DNA of 39,254 bases from Prevotellaceae bacterium UBA3849. GTDB taxonomy: Bacteria > Bacteroidota > Bacteroidia > Bacteroidales > Bacteroidaceae. The stretch lies in assembly GCA_002392645.1 (NCBI GenBank), contig DGHL01000008.1, positions 1 to 39,254 of the forward strand, read 5' to 3'. The notes under the pieces are model-generated. The model did not search any database. It was given only the letters and a program-made list of their open reading frames with translations, and was not told the DNA's origin. The translations under genes and the position numbers were made by a program. Shown here one piece after another: positions 16,193 to 23,700 of this stretch; within the stretch, counting starts at the first letter, position 1; each line of letters begins with the position of its first letter.

Positions 16193-17590
16193 ATGAAGCG
16201 GATATTGATATTTTCATTCCTGGTGCTTGCCATGGCCATGACGGCGAGCGCCATGAAAAATGACGGTGACAGTATAGCCGATGCAAAACTAATGCGAATG
16301 GCTTATCAATACAGGTATGGTGTGATGCCTGAAGTGAACCCGCGCAAGTCGGCTGCAATATACATGCGACTTGTGAAGCGTGGCAACATAGAAGCCATGA
16401 ATCAGTTAGGCAAGTTGTATCTTGATGGTGACGGAGTTGAGCAAGACTTCCGCATGGCACGCTGCCTGTTTAGCATGGCAGCCCAAGGGGGTAATAACGA
16501 TGCAAAGTGTAATCTTGCTCTGATGTATCAGAAAGGCATGGGTGTACCGCTTGACAACCGCAAGGCTTTCATGCTTTATAAGTCTGCAGCAGACGCAGGC
16601 AATGCGCGAGGATACTATGGTGCTGGCTACCATCTCTATAAGGGATTGGGAGTGTCCCAGAACTATGACAAGTCTGTGCGTATGCTGGAGAAAGGTGCAG
16701 AGAAAGGACATTCTGGCTGTGACCTGTTGCTGGGAGCATACTATGCAAATGACTATGATGGAAAAGGTGACACGGAAAAGGCTGAAAGACATTACCGCAG
16801 AGCCTCCAGACATGGCAATGGCTGGACGATAGACTTGACAAAGCACAACGTCCTTGATTCGATACAACAGCGTAAGGAACACCGTGGAAAGTGGAAGCAC
16901 ATGCGTAACAAGACTTTGCCAGAGAAAGGCATGCGCTTTGTCAACGGCAACGCCGGTATCAATGAGATTACAGGACGATGGGTAGGTACGGCTTATGCCT
17001 ATGACTGGTCGCGCACGGAGATTCTCAGCGAAGAAGACATTACGTTAGAAGTAGAAGCCGTGGGCGACAGTGTGAAAGTAAGTTGGTACAGAGGCGATTC
17101 TTTATGTTCAGAGGGAATGATGGGAAGAAATGGTGAGAGATACAGCCTCGGCCATGTCAGCAAAGAGCAGCGTGATTATCCATGGTTGCTTACGGCAGCG
17201 AAGTTTGATTGCAAAGACAAGGAAATGTATGCGGCTTTAAAGACATTCAGTCCAGTCACATGTGAAAAGCTCCACCCTGTATTAGCTGTACTTGAACGCA
17301 AGGAAACTTCCATGAATGATAACCAGCAGCAAACATTCACGATACAGGGAGTGTCAACCTCCAATGGCAATATTTCAGTTATCGTTGATGCCGCTTCAGA
17401 CATGACAGTTAATATAGAGTTATGCTCTGTTACCGGCATGCCAATTAAAGCACTTGGCACACGCAATCTGACTGCAGGACACAATAAAATAGAGATCAGT
17501 GCGTTAGGTTTAACAAAGGGACTGTACAGCATTGTGCTGACCCATAAAGGCGAGAGACACTCGAAGATCGTAACTGTCCGCAAGCAATGA
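16193..17590 (+). CDS. Secreted Sel1-repeat protein with T9SS C-terminal sorting domain
   Basis: The 465-residue product has a signal peptide (MKRILIFSFLVLAMAMTASA). Residues about 28-205 contain Sel1-like (TPR-type) repeats: AMNQLGKLYLDGDGVEQDFR, AKCNLALMYQKGMGVPLDNR, ARGYYGAGYHLYKGLGVSQN, SGCDLLLGAYYANDYDGKGD. A beta-rich middle domain of unknown type follows (about 255-375). The last 75 residues fit a type A T9SS sorting domain: NIELCSVTGMPIKALGTRNL, then LTKGLYSIVLTHKGE. The tail predicts export by the type IX system and anchoring or release at the surface. Sel1 repeats usually mediate protein-protein contacts. The stop codon overlaps the start of the next gene (ATGA), so the two proteins are probably made in linked amounts. 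Confidence 0.87.
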   Translation: MKRILIFSFLVLAMAMTASAMKNDGDSIADAKLMRMAYQYRYGVMPEVNPRKSAAIYMRLVKRGNIEAMNQLGKLYLDGDGVEQDFRMARCLFSMAAQGGNNDAKCNLALMYQKGMGVPLDNRKAFMLYKSAADAGNARGYYGAGYHLYKGLGVSQNYDKSVRMLEKGAEKGHSGCDLLLGAYYANDYDGKGDTEKAERHYRRASRHGNGWTIDLTKHNVLDSIQQRKEHRGKWKHMRNKTLPEKGMRFVNGNAGINEITGRWVGTAYAYDWSRTEILSEEDITLEVEAVGDSVKVSWYRGDSLCSEGMMGRNGERYSLGHVSKEQRDYPWLLTAAKFDCKDKEMYAALKTFSPVTCEKLHPVLAVLERKETSMNDNQQQTFTIQGVSTSNGNISVIVDAASDMTVNIELCSVTGMPIKALGTRNLTAGHNKIEISALGLTKGLYSIVLTHKGERHSKIVTVRKQ

Positions 17591-18762
17591 AAAGGACAGT
17601 GAAATTCTTGGTATGCTCATTACTGTTGTTTGTAGTGGCAATGCCTTCACGAGCTTGTTGGTGGAGTGACTATGATGATTGGTATAGTTATGATTACTAT
17701 GATGATTATAGTTATAACGACGACTACTACGATGATTACGATGATTACAGTTATGATTATTACTATGATGATTATGATTACGATTATAATGATTATAGCA
17801 ATGATTATTACTATGGCAATGATTCGTATGATTTCGAGAACTATGATATCATATACGACTATGAGAACTATGAGGATTCATATGATGATATCTATATAGA
17901 TGACCATGACGACGATAATTACGCATGGGACGTATTGTTGGACGATGTTGTTATTACGGGGAATGATGATGCATTCTGGAATGATGCGATATTCCAAATT
18001 GACAACAGTTGGTTGAGTGATGGAGAAGACCCAAATGACTATAACGACCCACCGTCAAATGATGTAGAACCAACCGACCCGCCTGGTACGAATGAAGGCG
18101 ATGGAGGAGGAGGAAATGATGGAGGAAACAATGTCGATAATACGGGAGTGTATGATGACATTGAAGATACCTCACAGTATGACTTTACATTGGAGAATAT
18201 TCTCAAATGGGTAATGGATAAAAATGACAGTTTTAAGAATATTGTAGAAAAACTTCAGAAAGAAGAAAGGATAAAAGAAGACTCCAAGGACGGTATTTGT
18301 CATTATGATCCAAGCGACCACTCACTTCATGTTCCTGCGGAAGGTGGTTTTGGTATAGAGAATATCCTACATGAAATAATTCATTACATCCAAGAAGAAA
18401 ATGGTATTCTCAATAGTAACAAATGCAGTGCGGACAATGAGTATCAGGCTTATGTGCTGAATTACATTGTCAATAAGGCTTTCGGGGAAGATATTTCCGA
18501 GCCAGAAGGTGCAAGTGCAACAAAGGAATGGGGTGAATTCAAATATCAGATTGATAATGGAGTAAGTGTCAACAATGGAAAATGCACATATACAGAAGAT
18601 TTCCTAAATGATCTGCAATCCCTTGATCACGACAAATTATCACAGTCGTTTAGAGATTTCTATGAGTGTTTAAATAAAGAAAACTATTACAAGTATCATG
18701 ACCCCGACTATAACTATAATTGGGAAAAGATGCTTAACGATTTAGGTTTTACAAAAAAATAA
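17587..18762 (+). CDS. Secreted D/Y-rich protein with HExxH metalloprotease-like domain
   Basis: The 391-residue product has a signal peptide (VKFLVCSLLLFVVAMPSRA) followed directly by Cys24, so lipidation is possible, though the lipobox is atypical. Residues about 24-120 are extraordinarily rich in Asp and Tyr (many YDDY, DYYD, YDYN runs). Residues about 150-190 are a P, N, G-rich linker. The C-terminal domain (about 195-391) contains HEIIH at 262-266 with a Glu 19 residues further (ADNEYQAY, E285), the spacing of a gluzincin zinc site. I do not recognise the exact family; activity is inferred from the motif only. The gene overlaps the Sel1 gene by 4 nt. A decayed copy of the metal-site region is found at 19406-19660. 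The acidic/aromatic tract could bind cations or an acceptor surface. Confidence 0.8.
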   Translation: MKRTVKFLVCSLLLFVVAMPSRACWWSDYDDWYSYDYYDDYSYNDDYYDDYDDYSYDYYYDDYDYDYNDYSNDYYYGNDSYDFENYDIIYDYENYEDSYDDIYIDDHDDDNYAWDVLLDDVVITGNDDAFWNDAIFQIDNSWLSDGEDPNDYNDPPSNDVEPTDPPGTNEGDGGGGNDGGNNVDNTGVYDDIEDTSQYDFTLENILKWVMDKNDSFKNIVEKLQKEERIKEDSKDGICHYDPSDHSLHVPAEGGFGIENILHEIIHYIQEENGILNSNKCSADNEYQAYVLNYIVNKAFGEDISEPEGASATKEWGEFKYQIDNGVSVNNGKCTYTEDFLNDLQSLDHDKLSQSFRDFYECLNKENYYKYHDPDYNYNWEKMLNDLGFTKK

Positions 18763-18770
18763 CAACAGCG

Positions 18771-19442
18771 ATGAAAATAAAGTTAATCATATTACTGTCA
18801 CTATTATACACATTCGTCTTCGTACTTCATGGAGAAGAAATACGAACGGAGAAATGTAATGGCATGACGATTACAGAAGAAACTTATCATTCCAAGAATA
18901 AAGATCTGACATTATATTTTTATAAGATTGATCGTTACTCTAATATGGTAGATAGTATACGAGGGTGTAAAACTCGTTTTGGGAATATTACACAGTATCC
19001 TGTATGGAATGACCCTCATATACAACAGACCTTTAAGAATTTAAATCAATATATTAGGAATTGTTTCGTCAAAGATGACATAGCACCATCACCAGAGTAT
19101 TTTTTGTCAAGTTATGATTACTTGATTAACGATGATGGCTCTATAATATGTTATTGCTTCGTAAGTCATCAAAGTCTGTTTGATATCTACTCATCTGCAG
19201 AAATTCTTGACATTATAGCAGAAATAAATAAATTCAAATTTGCTACACCTATTGTGAGAAATCCGAAAGAAAGTATAGGATATGAAACAATGGGAGGAAC
19301 TTTCAGAGCTCCAAAGTCTGTGGTTAAGAAAGATGACAACACTAAAGCAGAAGAACCTTCCAATGTCAACCAGGAGGCAGAACCGGAGGCAGAAACTCCT
19401 GTTAATACCCCAGAGACGATAATAACCTCCCAGAAAAGATAA
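18771..19442 (+). CDS. Secreted protein of unknown function, probably truncated by frameshift
   Basis: The 223-residue product starts eight nt after the D/Y-rich protease-like gene. It has a signal peptide (IKLIILLSLLYTFVFVLHG, cleaved near GEE), a domain of about 160 residues with several Cys and Tyr, and an E/P-rich linker (NVNQEAEPEAETPVNTPE) before the stop. I recognise no family. Immediately after the linker the +2 frame stays open from 19406 to 19660 and encodes a stretch resembling the HExxH domain of the preceding gene. A frameshift in the linker therefore probably separated this N-terminal domain from its original C-terminal domain. The remaining protein may still be secreted. Base composition is more AT-rich than the housekeeping genes around it, which suggests acquired DNA. 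Confidence 0.7.
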   Translation: MKIKLIILLSLLYTFVFVLHGEEIRTEKCNGMTITEETYHSKNKDLTLYFYKIDRYSNMVDSIRGCKTRFGNITQYPVWNDPHIQQTFKNLNQYIRNCFVKDDIAPSPEYFLSSYDYLINDDGSIICYCFVSHQSLFDIYSSAEILDIIAEINKFKFATPIVRNPKESIGYETMGGTFRAPKSVVKKDDNTKAEEPSNVNQEAEPEAETPVNTPETIITSQKR

Positions 19443-19660
19443 CGCCTGAGATATCCAAGATAATAGAGGAGTTGACAAATGACGATAAGATCATCATAGA
19501 TGATGCTCAGCGCACTCGATATGATTCCCAAAACAAACAAATATACATAGGCGCAGGGCAGACTGACGAGAAAGTGCTGCATGCGATCATGCACTATCTC
19601 AAAGAAGCATCTGTAAAAAAAAGCTATTGTCTGCACCTGCATACCGTCGTTAGTTTCTGA
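19406..19660 (+). pseudogene. Decayed metalloprotease-like domain, frame-shifted tail of the preceding gene
   Basis: This frame lacks its own good start (only TTG at 19472) but is open from 19406. It reads NNLPEKITPEISKIIEEL, then YDSQNKQIYIGAGQTDEKVL, HAIMH and YLKEA. It aligns with YDPSDHSLHVPAEGGFGIEN, HEIIH and YIQEE of the protein at 17587-18762. The catalytic Glu of HExxH is replaced by Ala (HAIMH, 19580-19594) and the downstream Glu region is missing. It is best read as the detached, inactive remnant of a C-terminal domain once fused to the 223-residue protein. An independent small gene is possible but less likely. Confidence 0.6.
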
Positions 19661-19825
19661 TATAGATTCTGAATACATAATGAATAAGCATTGTGTGGAG
19701 TAGGGAGGGGAATCTTTGATAACGCGAAACAAAAAGGCATCGGAATCCAATGATTCCGATGCCTTAATATATTTGATATGCAATATCAACGTCTGCTATT
19801 GCGTGTTGCCAGAAAGGAAAATGTT
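19624..19825. repeat. 202-bp direct repeat, copy 1 (contains a fragment of the pectate lyase 3' end)
   Basis: It matches 20561-20762 at the same length with six differences, four of which are the inverted loop of the hairpin. Bases 19796-19825 equal the last ten codons, including the stop, of the minus-strand pectate-lyase gene. This copy is therefore a displaced piece of that gene's end plus its terminator. The copies are 937 bp apart and enclose the gene at 20018-20500. Confidence 0.9.
19736..19763 (-). terminator. Terminator hairpin in repeat copy 1 (loop CAAT on plus strand)
   Basis: GGCATCGGAATC and GATTCCGATGCC form a 12-bp perfect stem with a 4-nt loop. On the minus strand it is followed by TTTTTG. 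It is identical to the pectate-lyase terminator except that the loop is reverse-complemented. Here it no longer follows an intact minus-strand gene. Confidence 0.8.
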
Positions 19826-19833
19826 GGCGTATG

Positions 19834-19896
19834 GCTCATTTTGCAGGCTATTTTTGAGTAGAAGGTATTCAATAGCTCAAATTGCAGGCTGATTTT
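19834..19896. repeat. Two 22-bp imperfect direct repeats upstream of a promoter
   Basis: 19834-19855 and 19875-19896 share GCTCAnnTTGCAGGCT followed by a T-rich end, with four mismatches in 22 bp and a spacing of 41 bp. They lie just upstream of the promoter at 19911-19940. They might be a regulator-binding pair or a junction scar of the duplication. Confidence 0.45.
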
Positions 19897-19910
19897 TTCC
19901 GGTTTTTCCA

Positions 19911-19940
19911 TTGCCATATTAACCAAAATTTGTACCTTTG
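19911..19940 (+). promoter_or_regulatory. Bacteroidota-type promoter for the 161-aa secreted protein
   Basis: TTG (19911-19913) is followed by a 19-nt spacer and TACCTTTG (19933-19940), a perfect TAnnTTTG box. The gene between the two 202-bp repeats thus brings its own promoter and is independent of the upstream cluster. Confidence 0.75.
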
Positions 19941-20017
19941 TCCCACAGATACTTGTGGACAACTTGATTATGAAGAACTAAAAAAACGAATGAACAATGA
20001 TCAATAATGTATATCCT

Positions 20018-20500
20018 ATGAAACAATTATGTATATTATTTCTGGCTTTAGTCGCTTGTCTAAAACTAAGTGCACAAGGAATCTCATCCAGTCAGCTTGT
20101 GGGGACTACATGGATGGAAGATATTCCCGAAAATTATATGCCTAAGCATACTTGTAAGATAAGTTTTGACTCAACAATAATTCGATACGAGGCCTACTTC
20201 CCCAAAATAGATATGTCACTGAATAAACAATTGGATTTTTATTTGACAGATATTGTTCCTGAAACATTCGATAGCACGCTTGTTGGTACTGAAACAAGAG
20301 GATGTTATCTTGTGATGTCCAATCGTAAAATTAAGGGTATGTCTTATACCGAAATCCTATCTTTAGACTTGGATTCTGGCGACCTGTATCTCCTGCATAG
20401 GATGAGACCTGGCGTGATTGGAGGTAGGGACATAACCACTCACTATATTCTCATTTCAAAAAACGAAGAACCCCTCGAAGCCGACACGACAAAGCCTTAG
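20018..20500 (+). CDS. Small secreted protein of unknown function, possibly shortened by a stop codon
   Basis: The 160-residue product (from ATG 20018) has a signal peptide (MKQLCILFLALVACLKLSAQ). A possible lipocalin- or beta-barrel-like domain follows: QLVGTTWMEDIPENY, then alternating strands such as TCKISFDSTIIRYEA and TEILSLDLDSGDLYLL. An in-frame ATG at 19997 would add seven residues; the inner Met gives a more typical signal peptide. After the TAG at 20498-20500 the same frame stays open for about 28 codons (DVEKNNPETNKEEETPVKRK). These resemble the linker that ends the 223-residue protein: 20533-20553 matches 19385-19405 at 20 of 21 bases. The stop may therefore be a later mutation. 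The gene lies inside a 937-bp duplication unit. I recognise no family. Confidence 0.7.
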   Translation: MKQLCILFLALVACLKLSAQGISSSQLVGTTWMEDIPENYMPKHTCKISFDSTIIRYEAYFPKIDMSLNKQLDFYLTDIVPETFDSTLVGTETRGCYLVMSNRKIKGMSYTEILSLDLDSGDLYLLHRMRPGVIGGRDITTHYILISKNEEPLEADTTKP

Positions 20501-20560
20501 GACGTTGAAAAGAATAATCCAGAAACGAATAAGGAGGAAGAAACTCCTGTTAAAAGAAAA

Positions 20561-20762
20561 CTATTATCTGCACCTGCATACCGTCGTTAGTTTCTGATAT
20601 AGATTCTGAATACATAATGAATAAGCATTGTGTGGAGTAGGGAGGGAAATCTTTGATAACGCGAAACAAAAAGGCATCGGAATCATTGGATTCCGATGCC
20701 TTAATATATTTGATATGCAATATCAACGTCTGCTATTGCGTGTTGCCAGAAAGGAAAATGTT
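20561..20762. repeat. 202-bp direct repeat, copy 2 (native pectate lyase 3' end and terminator)
   Basis: This copy is continuous with the intact pectate-lyase gene: its last 30 bases are the gene's last ten codons with stop. It also includes the functional terminator. It is the probable parent of copy 1 at 19624-19825. The single-base differences are at 20566 and near 20647; the other four are in the hairpin loop. Confidence 0.9.
20673..20700 (-). terminator. Intrinsic terminator of the pectate lyase gene
   Basis: A 12-bp perfect stem (GGCATCGGAATC / GATTCCGATGCC) with a 4-nt loop is followed on the minus strand by TTTTTG. It begins 33 nt downstream of the stop at 20733. Confidence 0.88.
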
Positions 20763-23700
20763 TACTATGGCGTTAGCGTCAGCCATGCTGATGTCTCCGT
20801 CCTTGTTGACGTCGCCAGCCTCCTTGTTGAAGCCTGAGATGCTGTCCTTGTCCTCAGCGAGGAAGTAGTTCACTACCATGTTGGCGTCGGCCATAGTCAC
20901 AGAGCCGTCATTGTTTACGTCACCCTTGATCGTTGCCGAAACAGGTCTTACTACAGTGAGTGCAGTTACACATGTGCTGGTATTTCCTTCACGTCCGAGA
21001 CAGATGCTGTCGCAGTCCTGCTCCAGAACCAGTAACTGCTCTGTAGGAACAGTCTCACCGTCGTATGTATTTGCAAACTGCTCAGTTCCGAAGATTTTCT
21101 GCGTGCCGTAATAGAATACGACAGTTGATGTCTTTGTGCTCTTGTTGTTATAGCAACCGGTGATGTGTATGGTATCACCCTTGAGGAAAGTACCCTCAGC
21201 AGGCTTAATCACCATGCAGAAGTCAGGCATTACCTTCAGTGTGTCACCTGTGCTGAGCGTCTTTCCGAAGCTTACGCAGTTTGTTGAGGTGCCTTTGATT
21301 TTTACAGTTGTCTCCTTTACGTTTCCGGTTATGGTTTCGCTGACATACCTTGATGTGCCAACCTTGCTTGCCCAGTCGTATATCACCTTTGCCGTAGCCT
21401 CCTCTTCCTCAGGGTCTTCTGGTGTAGGAGTGTCAGGGGTGTCGCCCTCGCCGGCAGCAGCAGCGTTTGGAGTCCATGTGATGGTCTTGAAGTAAGACTT
21501 GGTATCCATCACGAGGTAATATTTAGTAGAAGCATTGAGGTTGCTCAATGTTGTGGTTGGCTCGTCGCCGTCAAGACTTGCTATGGCTGCAGCATTCTTG
21601 TCTATGGAGGTTACGACCTTTACAGTGTTGGCATTGTCGCCAAACTCTACGCTCAAGGTGCCAGAACCGGAAATGCTTGGCAGGATGAAGTAACGTGTCG
21701 AGCCGTATTGTGTGGCGCCTCCCATCTTCATCTGCTTGTTGTTCTCAATCTTGCAGCCAGAGCCTGCCACGTATGTAAGTTCGGCGTTAGTGCCGTCGGT
21801 ACTTACGAATACGTTTGTGGTTTTTTCGGAGAACGAACCGTTCTTGGTGTATGAAGCGCTGGTAAGGTTCCATGTCACAGGGTCGAGTGACGGTACAGGT
21901 ATTACCGTCACGCTGACCTTTGCTGAGTCAGCCTTGTATTCATCGTTGCCAGCCGCATAGACGGTAATGATTGCCTCGCCGCCACTGATGGCTTTGATTG
22001 TTCCGTCGGCTACTGTGGCAACTTTCGTGTTGCTTGAGGTATATGTCACGTTGCCTTGTGCGCCACTTACGCTGAGCGTAGCCGTTATGGCGTGTTCCAT
22101 CTCAATCTCGATGGAGGTAGGATCTACAGCAAGTGTGTTAGCCTTGCGGGCATCGGTAACGGTAACGGTTACGTTGAACACGCCAGCCTTCACGCTGTTG
22201 TCACCCTCGTCAGTAATGGCGATGGTAGCTTCACCTTCAGCGATTGCAGTCACGTTGCCTTCAGCGTCAACGGTAGCAATCTCCGGGTCAACGCTGCTGA
22301 ATGTTACTGCTCCGACGGCACCAGTCACCGTAATCTTCTGTGTATTGCCGCGCTCAATGGTCATGGTCTCGTTGGCTGCAAGTGATGAAGCCGGACGGTT
22401 GTCGGGCACTGTTACTGTGACGGCAGCGGTGCCAGGACGGCGTGTGTCACTGCCTGGGTCGCTAATGGTAATCTTTGCGGTGCCATAGCCAACGGCTGTG
22501 ATAACGCCGTTCTCGTCAACGGTTGCTATGCTTGGCGCACTTGACGTGTAGGTAAGTGCATTAGAGCATGTTGCGGTGATGGCTGATGTAGCGCCGTAGG
22601 CAACGGTTACCTCAGCGTCAGATGTCAGGGCGAGGTCAGAGTCGTCACGTGTGTCGGTCACTGTAACCTTGAACTTCAGTGTGCCGCCGTTGGTGACGTC
22701 GTCGCTCTTCTGTGTCATCGTGATGGTGGTGTTGCCCTCTGCCAGTGCAGTAATCTTGCCATTCTCGTCGATGGTGGCAACCTTTGCGCTGCTTGACTTG
22801 TAGGTTATGGCACCAGTGCAAGAGGTGGTGTAGTCAGTTCCCTTAGTCAGGGTGTATGACTGTCCGTTCTTTATCTGTATTGTCTCGGTGGTCAGTGCAG
22901 TAAGGTCGCTTTCTGCCAGTGGTGAATACAGTTTCACACCCTGAACGTCACGCGTGCTTGAATTAGTATTTGTTACGCGTACATATTTAATAGTAGCGTC
23001 AGTGCCTGTGTATGATACGTTAGGGTGGGTGGCCGATTTGCCTGTGATAGCACTGCCGTAGTTTGTGAATTTAGAACCGTCTGTACTTGTTGCAAGCTGC
23101 CATGACTGGTCGCCTGCTGATGATACGTAGAAGGCTGCGGTTGATATGCCGCCCTCGCAGTAGAGCGTGATGCTCTCGCCGTTGGCAAGTCTTACTGAGC
23201 CGGTATAGTCAGAGCAGACTGTTCCGTCGCTCTTTACAATCTTGTAGGTAGGGTCGTATTTTGCATTGCTGCTTGGCTTGATGGCCCCATCCTTTACGTA
23301 AGCCTGATACTGGGCGTCGTTGTCGGAGTTGAACCAGAACCAAGCGCCGTCCTCGCCAATCACCTGCTTGCCTGATGCTGCGGTAGAGCCGCTGCCGCCA
23401 GCCCATGAAGGTGTATAATCGTCGTTGACTTCCTGATCCAGTCCCTTGCCGTCGCCGCCGTCAACAGTCGTGGTGGCAGGTGTGCGGTCGCTGATAGCAG
23501 AACCGTCGCCGAATGACTGTACGGTACCCTCGTAGCTTACCACTGCAGTCTTGAGGTCAGAGATGACGCCGTAGTTCTCATCTTGCAGTGAGTTGTTGAA
23601 CGTCCACTTGAAGTCACCGCCGTCTATACGGCCTGCGCCAAGTCCCTCACGTGTAATGAACTCGCCGCGCACGATGGCAGGGATGTCCTCAGGGTCATCC

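Noticed and set aside
19624..20762. Insertion sequence or composite transposon
   Set aside because: The flanking repeats are direct, contain no transposase and no terminal inverted repeats, and one copy is simply the 3' end of the adjacent gene. A duplication explains them better.
22056..22385. Plus-strand frames across the Ig-like repeats of the pectate lyase
   Set aside because: They follow the repeat periodicity of the real minus-strand gene and show no independent features.
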